From a virus, in the IMG/VR virus record IMGVR_UViG_3300047409_000156, positions 1-39,042 of that record: a stretch of 39,042 bases of DNA, one strand, 5' to 3'. A model generated the notes under the pieces. It saw nothing but the letters and a program-made list of their open reading frames with translations. It searched no databases and was not told the origin of the DNA. Made by a program: the position numbers and the translations under genes. Below are positions 7,154-16,459 of this stretch, in pieces. Positions within the stretch are counted from its first letter, which is position 1, and the number at the start of each line of letters is the position of its first letter.

Positions 7154-9429
7154 GCATCTTCGTCCCGCCGCGCCCTGCTCCGACGGTCTCCGCTGCCGCG
7201 CAGAAGGCGGGGCCTGTCGGGCAGGGTGCCGGCGTCCTGATGACGGAGTTCCCGCTGCTGTCCATCCTGGGCGGGCAGACGCCCCAGGAGAAGATGCGCA
7301 AGGCGCTGCAGATCGCCAAGGACGCTGCGTGGCCGGAGGCTGCCGAGGACGTGATCGGGATGACGATCACCGGCCAGCCGTGGACCCTCGAGGACGCCGA
7401 GGACGCCGAGGTCGACGCCTCGTACCCGAACCCTGCCGCGAAGCGCGCCCTGGCATTGCTGGACAAGCCCTACGCGAAGATTGAGGTAGGCCGGAGGTAC
7501 ACCCGCTCTGAGCTGTGGCGGATGACGCTCCGTCACATGGGCCTGTGTGGGAACTCGTTCTGGTTCCTCGACGGGCGGGACATGCTCGCGGGGACGCCGG
7601 ACTCGACGCTGTACATCGCACCGTGGCGGATGTCACCGAACGAGGACGAGAAGGGCAACCTGCTGTCCTGGCAGCTCGATCGTTCTCCGAAGTCCGAAGG
7701 GTTGTTGCTGGAACTCGAAGAGGTCATCCACTTCATGCTTCGGCCGCCGGACACGGGCCACTTCGGGCGTGGCCTGATCGAGTCCGCGATCATGAAGGCG
7801 CAGAACTCCATCGGCTTCGACAAGCACATCGCGCAGGTGCTCAGCGCAGGTGGAAGGCTGTCCGGCCTGCTCTCCCCGAAGGCCAACGAGACGATCAACG
7901 ACCAGCAGTACATGCAGCTCGTCGCAGACGCCCGGACGGTCGTGGAGCAGCCCGACGCCGCGAAACGCCTGCAGATCCTCCGCGGGCCGATCGAGTTCAC
8001 CCAGACCACGATGACCCTCGCTGACCTCCAGGTGGTCGAGCTGATGAAGCTCGCGCGGGACGATCTGCTCGCGCTGTGGGGCGTTCCCCTGTCGCAGATC
8101 GGCGGGGCCACGCCGGCAGGGCTGAACAGCGGCGAGACGCGAAAGTACGACAAGCAGGCACTCTGGGAGAACGCGAACCATCCCCGCGTGGTGATGTTCT
8201 CCGAGGCGATCCAGCAGGGCATCGTCGATCCCTTCGCCGTCCTCGGCATCGAGCTGGAGTTCGAGATCGAGGAACCCGAGTTCGACGATGACTCGGCCCG
8301 CTTCGACCTTCTCGGCAAGTCACTGAGCAGCCCGCTGCGGAACAAGGAGCGTCGGGCGCTGGTCGGCCTGGAGCCATTCGGTCCGAGCGTCGTGAACCCT
8401 GCTACGGGCATCGCCCTCGACGACGAGGTGTGGCTGCCGGTCAACGTGGCGATGTCCTACACCGCCCCGGAAGAGGGCACGATGCCGCAGGCCGCCATGC
8501 CGATGGGCACGCCGATGCTCACCGTCGTCCCGGACATGACGCCGCAGAACGACGCTGCGCAGGCTTCCGCGGGCGAGTCGAACGCCCCGCCGGTCGTTGC
8601 CAAGGCCGACGTGAAGCCCCATCTCCAGGGGTTGCACTCCTCACTCACCAAGCTCCGCGCCTCGATGGACGAGCGCATGACGCCGCGCGTGAAGGACCGT
8701 GTCGCAGTCGTCCTGGACGAGCAGCACCGTGAGGTCATGGCAAGGATCAGGGGCAACGCCGCGCACATCATCGCCAACCCGCGCGACACGTCCGTATGGT
8801 GGGACGCTGTGAAGTGGGACCGCAAAATGACGGAGGCATTGAAGCCCACGCTGGTTGGCATGGCCGAGCAGGTGCAGGCGCAGGTGGCGAACGTCCTTCC
8901 TCCCCAGAAAGCCGGTCCGGTAACTGCGGTCGAGCACGTCCTGACCCGCGGCGCGACGCGCGTAACGGGTCTGAACAATCGCACCCGAGACGCGATCATC
9001 GCCACCATCCGCGAGGTGGTCGCAGAAGCAGTCGATGAGCAGTTGAGCCCAGCCGTCGCAGGTGATCGCCTGGAAGCAGCCTTGGCAGGCTCGACGCTGG
9101 ACAACGGCACGCCCGCCTTTGACGAGTACCGCGCCGAGATGATCGCCCGCACCGAGCTCATGGCGGCCTACAACGACGCCACGCTCGGCTCGTACGCGGA
9201 CGGTGGGATCGAGATGGTGGAGGCCATCGACGGCGACGAGGACGAGGAGTGCATCGACCGCGTTGCCAGGAACCCCTACACCCTCGAGGACGCCGACGCG
9301 GAGCAGGACCATCCCAACGGGACGCTGGACTGGCTGCCGGTCATCCCCGGCAAGGCGGCAGGGATGCGGACGGAGATCGAATACGACGATGAGGGCCGCC
9401 TGAAGGCCGTCGTCGAGTACGCCATCTAG
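7150..9429 (+). CDS. Portal protein fused to MuF-like head morphogenesis domain
   Basis: A 759-residue protein with GTG start. Residues about 85-440 have the HK97-type portal pattern: [23 protein letters not shown], a helical clip/wing region and the segment [18 protein letters not shown]. The C-terminal 200 residues match a MuF/minor head domain ([17 protein letters not shown] at about 658, then ECIDRV and EDHPNG-like [13 protein letters not shown]). In actinophages these two functions are often fused. The usual Cys of the HPNC motif is Gly here, as in that fused subtype. It forms the dodecameric DNA gate at one capsid vertex. Confidence 0.9.
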   Translation: MSIFVPPRPAPTVSAAAQKAGPVGQGAGVLMTEFPLLSILGGQTPQEKMRKALQIAKDAAWPEAAEDVIGMTITGQPWTLEDAEDAEVDASYPNPAAKRALALLDKPYAKIEVGRRYTRSELWRMTLRHMGLCGNSFWFLDGRDMLAGTPDSTLYIAPWRMSPNEDEKGNLLSWQLDRSPKSEGLLLELEEVIHFMLRPPDTGHFGRGLIESAIMKAQNSIGFDKHIAQVLSAGGRLSGLLSPKANETINDQQYMQLVADARTVVEQPDAAKRLQILRGPIEFTQTTMTLADLQVVELMKLARDDLLALWGVPLSQIGGATPAGLNSGETRKYDKQALWENANHPRVVMFSEAIQQGIVDPFAVLGIELEFEIEEPEFDDDSARFDLLGKSLSSPLRNKERRALVGLEPFGPSVVNPATGIALDDEVWLPVNVAMSYTAPEEGTMPQAAMPMGTPMLTVVPDMTPQNDAAQASAGESNAPPVVAKADVKPHLQGLHSSLTKLRASMDERMTPRVKDRVAVVLDEQHREVMARIRGNAAHIIANPRDTSVWWDAVKWDRKMTEALKPTLVGMAEQVQAQVANVLPPQKAGPVTAVEHVLTRGATRVTGLNNRTRDAIIATIREVVAEAVDEQLSPAVAGDRLEAALAGSTLDNGTPAFDEYRAEMIARTELMAAYNDATLGSYADGGIEMVEAIDGDEDEECIDRVARNPYTLEDADAEQDHPNGTLDWLPVIPGKAAGMRTEIEYDDEGRLKAVVEYAI

Positions 9430-9431
9430 CC

Positions 9432-10961
9432 GTGACCACGGGGCGCTACCTGATCCGCGATGTCCTGACGCGCCAACTGGAGAAGCAACCTCCCGTCGTC
9501 AGGGGACCGCAGGGCGAGGAAGGCCCGCCCGGTCAGTCCGGTCCGCAAGGACCGCGAGGCGCGGCGGGCAAGGCCGGCATCGCCCTGGACGGTGTGACGG
9601 GGCCTGTCGGTCCCATCGGTCCCATTGGTCCGACCGGCGTCACCGGTCCGAAGGGCGACACGGGAGAAACCGGCCCGAGCGGCGCGCAGGGCTTTACCGG
9701 GCCGCCCGGTCCCGCGGGTGGTGGGCGCAAGGACGACGCGCTGAACGCGTGGGCGTTCCAGTCCGCGGCGTTCAACCTGATCGACCACGGCACGCCACTG
9801 GGAACCGTCACCACCCTGGACTTCGAGGGACCGGGCGTCACTGTCAGTCGTGTCGCGCCGGGAGCTGGAACGGCGACCATCACGGGCGGGGGAGGCGGCA
9901 GCGGGACCGCTCTCGAGGACACCATCGCGCAGACCGGCCACGTCCTCGCGGTCGGGGACATCGTCCGCTTTGACGGGGCGAACTACGTCGTGGCGCAGGC
10001 CGACTCGGCGGCGAACGCCGAGGTCGTGGGCATCGTCTCGGCAGTGGCGGACGCAGACCATTTCACGCTGACGACCTCCGGCCTCATCGACGGGCTGGCG
10101 GGCCTGACGGCGGGCGAGGTGTACTTCCTCTCCGAAGTCACGCCTGGCCTGCTGACCACCACCGAGCCGACCGGTGTGGGGGAGGTGAGCAAGCCGGTCC
10201 TCATCGCCATCTCCACGACGAGCGGCTACCTGACGAACTTCCGCGGCTCGGTCATCGCGGTGCCCATCGCCGCCTCCGACGTAACGGTAGATCCGACCGT
10301 GGCCGATGCAGCGGACGTGCAGGCGGCGCTGGAGACGCTGGCCATCACAGCCATCGTTTCGGAAACGGAGCCGAGCCCAAAGCGGTCGGGCATGATCTGG
10401 GTGCGAACGTACCCGACCAATCTGTTGAGCGCGCCCCCGCCCTATCCCGCCTATGTCTGCGACTCTCTCGGTGACTGGCTGGAGATCGGCCAGGCGCACT
10501 TTGATGGGAATGGCGTCCTTCGCAGCCTCGTCCAGACGGTGGACGACAGCGTGACGATTGCGTACTACGACGCCTCGGGAGTATTGCGCGCGTATATCCC
10601 GATCGCGACCTCGGGTATCGACCTCTGGATGTACGACGACGCCGCGAACCTGCGCACGATGCTCAACATCAACGGCGGGACACATCCGGACATCGAAGGT
10701 GTGATCCGCAACGCGAGCGGTGACACGATGGCCGCTTTCACCGTGGCTGGCGATGCTGACGGTGGTATCCAGCTTCAGATCGGTGATGGTTCGGACAACA
10801 TCCTCACCTTCAAGGACAACGGACTAAAGATCATCAGCACTGGGATCGGTTTCTTTGGCACGGCCCCGACTGGTCAGCCAATCGTTCCGCTGACTAGTCC
10901 GACTATTCAGAACGTCATTGATGCGCTCACGTCAATCGGCCTTGTTCTGCAGAGTGACTGA
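9432..10961 (+). CDS. Collagen-like tail fibre 1
   Basis: A 509-residue protein from GTG 9432. Residues about 24-98 are a collagen-like run of Gly-X-Y triplets ([19 protein letters not shown] and similar). A beta-rich middle part follows ([20 protein letters not shown], then a long segment to about residue 275) of the kind found in phage fibres, and the last 170 residues form another beta-rich region. The collagen part should trimerise into a rod that carries receptor-binding domains. It is unusual that this gene follows the portal instead of the other tail genes. Confidence 0.82.
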   Translation: MTTGRYLIRDVLTRQLEKQPPVVRGPQGEEGPPGQSGPQGPRGAAGKAGIALDGVTGPVGPIGPIGPTGVTGPKGDTGETGPSGAQGFTGPPGPAGGGRKDDALNAWAFQSAAFNLIDHGTPLGTVTTLDFEGPGVTVSRVAPGAGTATITGGGGGSGTALEDTIAQTGHVLAVGDIVRFDGANYVVAQADSAANAEVVGIVSAVADADHFTLTTSGLIDGLAGLTAGEVYFLSEVTPGLLTTTEPTGVGEVSKPVLIAISTTSGYLTNFRGSVIAVPIAASDVTVDPTVADAADVQAALETLAITAIVSETEPSPKRSGMIWVRTYPTNLLSAPPPYPAYVCDSLGDWLEIGQAHFDGNGVLRSLVQTVDDSVTIAYYDASGVLRAYIPIATSGIDLWMYDDAANLRTMLNINGGTHPDIEGVIRNASGDTMAAFTVAGDADGGIQLQIGDGSDNILTFKDNGLKIISTGIGFFGTAPTGQPIVPLTSPTIQNVIDALTSIGLVLQSD

Positions 10962-11003
10962 CGTGAGCCCATCCTCCCTGCCCTGCCTGTCCGCGGAGAC
11001 GGC

Positions 11004-12977
11004 ATGAGCACGTCCGCCTTCGAGGCTGCGCAGGGCTCGCCAGGACCGACCGGCGCGACCGGGCCTGATGGTTCGACCGGCCCAGCAGGCTCGACGGGTA
11101 GCGCAGGCGCGACAGGCTCTACGGGGACGGCCGGCGCAACGGGCAGCGCAGGTTCGACTGGTCCTGCTGGTGCTACGGGTTCGGCAGGCGCAACTGGCAG
11201 CGTCGGCGCAACGGGCGCAGGTGGAACAACCGGCAGCACCGGAACGCAGGGCGCGCAAGGTCTGACCGGCACCGTAGGAGTCACTGGTCAGCAAGGGCAG
11301 ACAGGCTCTACGGGCACCCAAGGCGTTCAAGGACTCACAGGCACGGTCGGAGACACGGGCACGCAGGGCACGCAGGGCATCCAGGGGATCACGGGTGCAA
11401 CGGGTACTCAGGGTATCCAGGGGATCACGGGATCAACCGGGATAGCTGGGGCTACGGGCGTTGCCGGCGTCACGGGCAGCGTCGGCGCGACCGGAACTGC
11501 GGGCACGAATGGCATCACCGGCCCGACCGGCGTCGTCGGTGTAACGGGAGCCACCGGCCCGCAAGGTATCCAGGGCCTGACGGGAGTGGCGGGGGTTACC
11601 GGTTCAGTCGGCCTGACAGGATCAGGACTCACGGGCGTGACGGGGGTCACGGGCCTGACCGGCGCAGGGATCACCGGTGTCACGGGTGTTCAGGGCCTCA
11701 CCGGAGCGCAGGCGCAGACAGGCAATACCGGCGTGGCGGGTGTGACCGGGAATACGGGCGTCATCGGAGTAACGGGCGCAACCGGCCTCACGGGCGCGGG
11801 CGTTACCGGAGTCACTGGCGCAACCGGCCCCACCCCGACCTTCGTCATCCCCGCGATCACCTTCTCCGGCGTTGCGCAGACCGGCACGGCAGGCACGGCG
11901 ATCAACTCGGATGCAGCGATTGCAGCGTTCACCGGCACGGCACCCGTGGCCCAGAACTACGGATCCGCCTCCTCGACAGGCACATCGCTCTTCGCCGCCC
12001 GCAGCGACCATCTGCACGGTGAGACAGGACCGAAGCTTGAGATCTTCACCGTCACCACCGGGGTCTGGACCAAGACTGCCGGGGCGAAGCGCATATTCGT
12101 CCAGGTCTGGGGCGGCGGTGGAGGTGGAGGCGGGGGAACAGGAGCGGCGGCCGTCGCGGGTGGCGGGGGCGGTGGAGGTGGGGGTTACGCCGAAGCGTGG
12201 TTCGACCCGGCCGACGTCACCGGCGTGACCGGCGTCACCGTGGGAGTCGCGACCACGGGCGCGGCGCAGGGCGTGAACGGCGCATCTGGCAACTTCTCCG
12301 CGTTCGGTGCCTACCTGCAAGCATTCGGCGGTGGGGGCGGACAGGCCGGCGCAGCGGCCACTGGATCGGGTGGCGGTGGCGGTGGAGGGATGTGGGCCGG
12401 TGGCGCGAACGGCTCCGCTGCTGCCGGTGGGGCCGGTGGCGGGCCCGGAGGTGGTGCTGCGAACTCCACAGCGCAGGGGCCACAAGGTGGCGGTGGTGGA
12501 CAGACGCGTACGACGAACATGGGCGTTGCGTCCGGGATCGGCTACAACAACTGGGGCGGTGGAGGCGGTGGTGGGGGAACCTCCACGGGTGTCGCAGGCA
12601 CTGGCGGTTCCGGTACGACCTCCATCTACGGGGGTGGCGGTGGCGGGGCAGGAGGAGGCCGCACCACTGCCGTCGCAGGCTTCGCTGGCGGGCCGGGTGG
12701 CCTCGCGGGCGGGGCAGTGACAGCAGTGAACCAGACGGACGGTGCGGGCGGTACAGCAGGACTCTCAGGCGTTGCGGGCAGCCGCACCGGCTCGTGGGGC
12801 GGCGGTGGAGGTGGAGGAGGGGGTGGCACCGGCGCGGCTTCTGCCATTGCTGGTTCAGGTGCTCCCGGCGGCGCTCCTGGTGGGGGTGGCGGTGGAGGCG
12901 GCGGCGGCTCCGGCGCGCAGGGGGGCGGTGGCGGCGCAGGAGCGCGCGGCGAGGTCCGGGTGACGACGTGGGGCTGA
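11004..12977 (+). CDS. Collagen-like fibre 2 with polyglycine adhesin domain
   Basis: A 657-residue protein from ATG 11004, with a CGGAGA ribosome binding site. Residues about 12-275 are collagen-like and unusually rich in Gly-X-Thr triplets (for example [19 protein letters not shown]), with a few four-residue interruptions after residue 200. Then comes a motif common in phage fibres ([14 protein letters not shown], about residue 330), a strand segment ending in [10 protein letters not shown], and about 290 residues of glycine-rich repeats. The last part resembles polyglycine receptor-binding tips of tailed phages. It probably binds the host surface as a trimer. Thr in Gly-X-Thr triplets is the known glycosylation site in bacterial collagen-like proteins such as BclA. 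Confidence 0.85.
   Translation: MSTSAFEAAQGSPGPTGATGPDGSTGPAGSTGSAGATGSTGTAGATGSAGSTGPAGATGSAGATGSVGATGAGGTTGSTGTQGAQGLTGTVGVTGQQGQTGSTGTQGVQGLTGTVGDTGTQGTQGIQGITGATGTQGIQGITGSTGIAGATGVAGVTGSVGATGTAGTNGITGPTGVVGVTGATGPQGIQGLTGVAGVTGSVGLTGSGLTGVTGVTGLTGAGITGVTGVQGLTGAQAQTGNTGVAGVTGNTGVIGVTGATGLTGAGVTGVTGATGPTPTFVIPAITFSGVAQTGTAGTAINSDAAIAAFTGTAPVAQNYGSASSTGTSLFAARSDHLHGETGPKLEIFTVTTGVWTKTAGAKRIFVQVWGGGGGGGGGTGAAAVAGGGGGGGGGYAEAWFDPADVTGVTGVTVGVATTGAAQGVNGASGNFSAFGAYLQAFGGGGGQAGAAATGSGGGGGGGMWAGGANGSAAAGGAGGGPGGGAANSTAQGPQGGGGGQTRTTNMGVASGIGYNNWGGGGGGGGTSTGVAGTGGSGTTSIYGGGGGGAGGGRTTAVAGFAGGPGGLAGGAVTAVNQTDGAGGTAGLSGVAGSRTGSWGGGGGGGGGGTGAASAIAGSGAPGGAPGGGGGGGGGGSGAQGGGGGAGARGEVRVTTWG
11040..11840 (+). 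repeat. Degenerate 9-bp repeats coding Gly-X-Thr/Ala triplets
   Basis: The DNA is built of short GGC-NNN-ACG/GCG units that encode the collagen-like rod of fibre 2. Several longer units recur nearly exactly, for example the one coding GIQGITG at about 11375-11395 and 11408-11430. Such repeats allow slippage or recombination to change rod length. Confidence 0.8.
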
Positions 12978-13069
12978 TACGCGGCGCTGGTTCGCACCAG
13001 TGGCCGGCTCTCGCTTCTGTCTCGCGCGAGACCTCAGCTTCATCCGGTTCGCAGGCCCGGCATCGTCAT

Positions 13070-13104
13070 GACTCCGACCGGGTTACCGCCGCGACCTCGG
13101 AGTC
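13070..13104 (+). promoter_or_regulatory. Hairpin covering the ribosome binding site of the glycosyltransferase at 13108
   Basis: GACTCCGA (13070-13077) and TCGGAGTC (13097-13104) form a perfect 8-bp inverted repeat, with three further pairs (GGT/ACC) inside. The right arm contains the only Shine-Dalgarno-like GGAG (13099-13102) before the ATG at 13108. The folded RNA would hide the ribosome binding site. This suggests translational control, but it has not been tested. Confidence 0.5.
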
Positions 13105-13107
13105 TAT

Positions 13108-14265
13108 ATGACGCTGCACGTACTTGGCTTGCCGTGGACGGAGACGACGCGAGAGTGGGAGGCCGAAGCCTTCACCGCGCGCACGCGCGTCCTCGCCACG
13201 ATGATGAGCATGTACGGGAAGGTCGCTCTCTACGGCGGCGAGCGCAACGAGGCCGTGGTGACCGAGTACGTCCCCATCGTCGACCGCGCATGGCAGCAGC
13301 GCCACTTCCCCGGCCTGACCTCCGCGACGACGTTCAGCGACTATGACCCGTCACGTCCTCACTGGATAGAGTTCAACGTGCGCGCAGCGGACGCCATCCG
13401 CAAACGGGCGAAGCGCGGCGATCTTCTGGGCATCACGATGGGCGTCAGTCACCAGCTCACAGCGACCCTGCTCGCAGACCTGGAACTCGTCCCGGTCGAA
13501 GTCGGGATCGGCTACAAGGGCGTCTGGGCACCGTTCAGGGTGTTCGAGTCGTGGGCGTGGCGTTACTTCCACTCGGGCTACGCAGATGGCATCGCGACGG
13601 GGCAGGGTCAGGAGGGCGCTGATCTGCTCTCGGACGTGCGCAACTTCGATGAGACGATCCCCAGGGCCTACGAAGTGGCGGACTTCCCAGAGGGCCAAGG
13701 AGACGGTGGGTACTTCCTCTATCTCGGCCGCGTGGTTGCGCGCAAGGGCCCGCACATCGCCGCGGACGTATGCAGAAGGATCGGCGCGAAGCTCATCGTG
13801 GCGGGCCAGGGCGTGGCGTCGGACGAACTGGGGCGCATCACCGCGACGGACGGGACGATCCTCGAGGGCGACGTGGAGTACGTCGGAGTGGTGGGAGTGG
13901 AGGAACGCGCCAGGCTGATGGGCGGTGCCATCGCCACGTTCTGCCCGACGCTATATTTGGAGCCCGGAGGGGGCGTAGGGATCGAGTCGCTTCTAACGGG
14001 CACGCCCATCCTGTCCGCCGAGTGGGGCTGTTTCCGGGAGTACATCGTCCCCGGAGTCAACGGCTATACCTGTCCGACGCTCGCGGATTTCATGAACGGA
14101 GCGAAGTCAGCCGGTTCCCTGAACCGCTACGCCATCCGTCAAAATGCCATCGGACGTTATGGCACTGATGCGATCGGGCCTCAGTTCGACAGGTATTTTC
14201 GGCGTCTCAGAACTCTCCGTCGCGAGGGATGGTATGAAACGCCTCCGATGCGGCTTGTCGCATAG
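13108..14265 (+). CDS. GT-B glycosyltransferase (GT4-like)
   Basis: A 385-residue protein. The C-terminal half has the GT-B pattern: GYFLYLGRVVARKGPHIAAD (about 201-220, the nucleotide-binding start of the second Rossmann domain), IVAGQG (about 230-235) and EPGGGVGIESLLTGTPILSA (about 285-304), the equivalent of the E-x7-E sugar-nucleotide signature. The N-terminal half is less typical but begins with a short strand and glycine. It should transfer a sugar from a nucleotide donor, but acceptor and donor are unknown. It directly follows the collagen-like fibres, and its 3' end overlaps the HNH gene on the opposite strand by 59 bases. Confidence 0.82.
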   Translation: MTLHVLGLPWTETTREWEAEAFTARTRVLATMMSMYGKVALYGGERNEAVVTEYVPIVDRAWQQRHFPGLTSATTFSDYDPSRPHWIEFNVRAADAIRKRAKRGDLLGITMGVSHQLTATLLADLELVPVEVGIGYKGVWAPFRVFESWAWRYFHSGYADGIATGQGQEGADLLSDVRNFDETIPRAYEVADFPEGQGDGGYFLYLGRVVARKGPHIAADVCRRIGAKLIVAGQGVASDELGRITATDGTILEGDVEYVGVVGVEERARLMGGAIATFCPTLYLEPGGGVGIESLLTGTPILSAEWGCFREYIVPGVNGYTCPTLADFMNGAKSAGSLNRYAIRQNAIGRYGTDAIGPQFDRYFRRLRTLRREGWYETPPMRLVA

Positions 14266-14635
14266 CCCGCTTGTGGTCCCTATCACGCATGTTGTCCTGA
14301 TGAGTGCCGAGCCACAGGTGCCGGACATTGACGCAGCCGCGGTTGTCGCAGGTGTGCAGGACATGCAGGCCATCTGGAATGGGCCCGTTGGCGAGTTGCC
14401 AGGCGACTCGGTGGGCATGGACCATGCGCCCGTCTATGTTGATCTTCCCGTACCCCTTGCCATCACCAGAGCCGGTCCATTGCCAGCACTCATCGTCCCC
14501 GCCGCGTCTCGTCTTGGAGGCCATGCGCTTCGGGAGCGGAATGTAGTGGGCTGCCTTGACTCCGACCCGGACGGCCTGACGCCTGCCGATCTCCGCTCGC
14601 ACAGCTTCACTGCGTACGTACACGCCCTTTGGCAT
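14207..14635 (-). CDS. HNH endonuclease (homing type), antisense in the glycan cassette
   Basis: A 142-residue protein read on the minus strand, starting at ATG 14635; an upstream in-frame ATG at 14662 would add nine residues. It has the HNH_3 pattern: CWQWTG, GYGKI, AHRVAW, then LHTCDNRGCVNVRHLWLGTH and QDN. The His and Asn residues of this segment bind metal and cut DNA. Free-standing HNH genes of this type spread between phages by homing. It is one of only three minus-strand genes, lies between two glycan genes and overlaps the 3' end of one of them, as expected for an inserted selfish gene. Confidence 0.88.
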   Translation of the reverse strand: MPKGVYVRSEAVRAEIGRRQAVRVGVKAAHYIPLPKRMASKTRRGGDDECWQWTGSGDGKGYGKINIDGRMVHAHRVAWQLANGPIPDGLHVLHTCDNRGCVNVRHLWLGTHQDNMRDRDHKRAMRQAASEAFHTIPRDGEF

Positions 14636-14641
14636 ACGTGT

Positions 14642-14670
14642 ACTGTACGACAGATGGCGCATTCTGTGAG
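14642..14670 (-). promoter_or_regulatory. Possible promoter of the HNH gene
   Basis: On the minus strand CTCACA (14670-14665) is followed after 17 bp by TACAGT (14647-14642). Each matches the sigma70 consensus at four of six bases. The -10 ends six bases before the ATG at 14635, so the transcript would be leaderless, as proposed for the repressor-like gene at 32604. The match is weak. Confidence 0.3.
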
Positions 14671-14679
14671 AGGACTGAC

Positions 14680-15603
14680 ATGACCAAGGCCATCATCTCC
14701 ATCGCCGCGCGCATGGCCTCGACGCGCCTGCCGGGCAAGGTCATGGCCGAGGTCGGCGGGAAGCCCATCCTCCAGCATCTCGTGGAACGCCTCTCGCGCT
14801 CGCGGGCCGAGGTGGTCATCGCGAACAACGGGGGTGATCCAGAGATCCTCGATCTTGCCGACCGGCTTGGCGTGTACTGCTTCCATGCCGATCTCGATGT
14901 CATGGATATCCATCGGCTCGCTGCTGTATGGAGTCACGCCGACTTCATCCTGCTCGCCGGGGCCGACGATCCCTTCCTCGATCCTGCCCTCTTCGATCTT
15001 GTCCTGGACCGCCTGGAGCGCGGCGACGTGCAGTACGTCAAGACGCAGGGCTGGCCGCTGGGCATGAACGTCTGGGGCTGGACGCGCGCCGCGATGGAGG
15101 ACGGCCACCGCCTCGCCACGGCACCCGACGAGCGCCAGCACGTCGTGCCGTTCTGGGAGCGCCGTCCGCTGACCTACCCCGCCGCCGTGATCCGGCGAGA
15201 CGGACCGGATCTATACGATCATTACCGGCTCACGGTGGATAACCCATCTGATCTGACGTTGACGCAGTACCTCTACGGCGTCATCGGGGCCACCAGTATC
15301 GAAGCGGAGAGAGTGATCCGCTATCTTGCTCTCCATCCTTCAGTGGTCGCCATCAACGTCGATGGTCTGCGCGGCACCGCTGCCCGCGATGCGATCTACG
15401 ACGTGACGCCCGTGGAGAACGTCATGGAAGGGCTGACGCGTCACCCTCTGAGTAAGCATTTGGACGAAATCCGCGAGCACATCGCAGTCGAACGCCGCGC
15501 CGCTCTCGCAGCAATCCCCGAGCAGGGCGGCTTCGCAGAGGGCCGCGCGGCTGCCCTGCTATCCGTTGAACAGTGGCTCAGGTACAGGGAAGCGGCGCGA
15601 TGA
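14680..15603 (+). CDS. Cytidylyltransferase-like protein, SpsF/CMP-sugar synthetase type (first copy)
   Basis: A 307-residue protein from ATG 14680, with GAGAGGA as ribosome binding site. The N-terminus has the nucleotidyltransferase signature RMASTRLPGK (11-20) followed by GGKPILQHLVERL, and an acidic metal site GADDPFLDP (about 94-102). The later VDNPSDLTLTQYL (about 186-198) is also typical of SpsF and CMP-KDO synthetases. These enzymes couple CTP to acidic sugars such as KDO or nonulosonic acids. A second copy lies at 19724, and both share the segment QGWPLGMN/RGWPIGLN. The gene is followed without a gap by a DUF115/GT42-like gene. Confidence 0.8.
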   Translation: MTKAIISIAARMASTRLPGKVMAEVGGKPILQHLVERLSRSRAEVVIANNGGDPEILDLADRLGVYCFHADLDVMDIHRLAAVWSHADFILLAGADDPFLDPALFDLVLDRLERGDVQYVKTQGWPLGMNVWGWTRAAMEDGHRLATAPDERQHVVPFWERRPLTYPAAVIRRDGPDLYDHYRLTVDNPSDLTLTQYLYGVIGATSIEAERVIRYLALHPSVVAINVDGLRGTAARDAIYDVTPVENVMEGLTRHPLSKHLDEIREHIAVERRAALAAIPEQGGFAEGRAAALLSVEQWLRYREAAR

Positions 15604-16406
15604 GAGCGTTGCCCGACGCGGCTATCGATGGTCAATCGATTGCGCCTGAGCGCGTTCGCGTTGTCGGGCCGCTCCGATCAGCAACTGCCGATCCACCTCC
15701 GGTGACTAGCCGGATTGCGGGCAGTATCGCGCACTTCCGTGGCGCGCTGCAAGGTCGGACCGTTATCGTCCTCGGAGCGGGCGGGCTGGACTACCTTCGA
15801 CCTCGGGCGCTGGAAGCCCTGCCTGTCATCAGCGTGAACAGCTCCGCGCGGAAGTGGGGCCTGACGCCGCAGTACGTCGTAGTCAAGGAGCACACGGAAG
15901 AGGCGATCCCCAACGCAGGAGCCTTCCCCGGCGTGCCGATCATCTGCTCCGCCGGTCCCTACGGCAACCCGGATCGTCCCACACCGCCGGACATTGCGGA
16001 CCTGTTCATCTACGACCACCTGCCGAACAAGGCTGCCGACTTCGATGCGGTCCGCGACTGGCCCACGGAACCGGACCAGCTCGTCGTCTCAATGTCCACG
16101 ATGACCACTGCCATGCACTTCGCCTGCTACGCCGGGGCGAAGGTCATCCTCGTGGTGGGGCTGGTCTGCGGGCTCCTCGAGGGACGTACCCACTTCGCGG
16201 GCTACGGCCACCCTGCCGACCCGGACGGCGAGCAGCCTGCGTGGATGGCGGACTGGCTGGCGAGGACCGAACGCCAGGCGCTCGGCGTGAAGCGCGAACT
16301 CCAGCGCAGATACGACGTGGACATCCTCGGCCTTTTCCCCTGGATCAGCCCCGAACTCGACGGGCTGAGTTATCGCAGCCCGACGAATACGATCAACGAG
16401 TGGTGA
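15600..16406 (+). CDS. DUF115/GT42-like sugar transferase candidate (first copy)
   Basis: A 268-residue protein in an ATGA overlap with the cytidylyltransferase. After a 50-residue leader it has a Rossmann-type start (TVIVLGAGGLDYLRP, residues 54-68), then a strand giving VISVNSSARKWGLTPQYVVV. This resembles the DUF115/Maf group and GT42 sialyltransferases, which use CMP-sugars. Later parts (LVVSMSTMTTAMHFACYAGA, then VILVVGLVCG) fit the same fold. Pairing with a CMP-sugar synthetase supports the call. The active-site residues of GT42 are not identified with certainty, so a different Rossmann enzyme remains possible. Confidence 0.55.
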   Translation: MRALPDAAIDGQSIAPERVRVVGPLRSATADPPPVTSRIAGSIAHFRGALQGRTVIVLGAGGLDYLRPRALEALPVISVNSSARKWGLTPQYVVVKEHTEEAIPNAGAFPGVPIICSAGPYGNPDRPTPPDIADLFIYDHLPNKAADFDAVRDWPTEPDQLVVSMSTMTTAMHFACYAGAKVILVVGLVCGLLEGRTHFAGYGHPADPDGEQPAWMADWLARTERQALGVKRELQRRYDVDILGLFPWISPELDGLSYRSPTNTINEW

Positions 16407-16459
16407 AGTGACCCTTCCAGCGTGGCGTACTCTCCGCAACATGAAAGCGAGCGTCTGAA

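Noticed and set aside
9426-10685. Long minus-strand open frame (419 codons) opposite collagen-like fibre 1
   Set aside because: It is exactly opposite a well-supported plus-strand gene, is rich in Arg/Asp low-complexity sequence and has no motif. It is a high-GC shadow frame. The same applies to long minus frames at 16495-17517, 17612-18622 and 21806-22870.
11040-11840. Regular short repeats that might suggest a CRISPR array
   Set aside because: The 9-bp periodicity encodes collagen-like triplets in an open frame; there are no constant repeats of 25-35 bp with unique spacers.
12235-12997. Proline-rich minus-strand frames
   Set aside because: They are the complement of polyglycine codons in fibre 2 and carry no start signals or domains.
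14614-14621. GTACGTAC palindrome identical to the one at 24706-24713, possible shared operator
   Set aside because: This copy lies inside the HNH coding sequence and encodes the Val-Tyr-Val segment. Two 8-bp palindromes are weak evidence of a common regulator.
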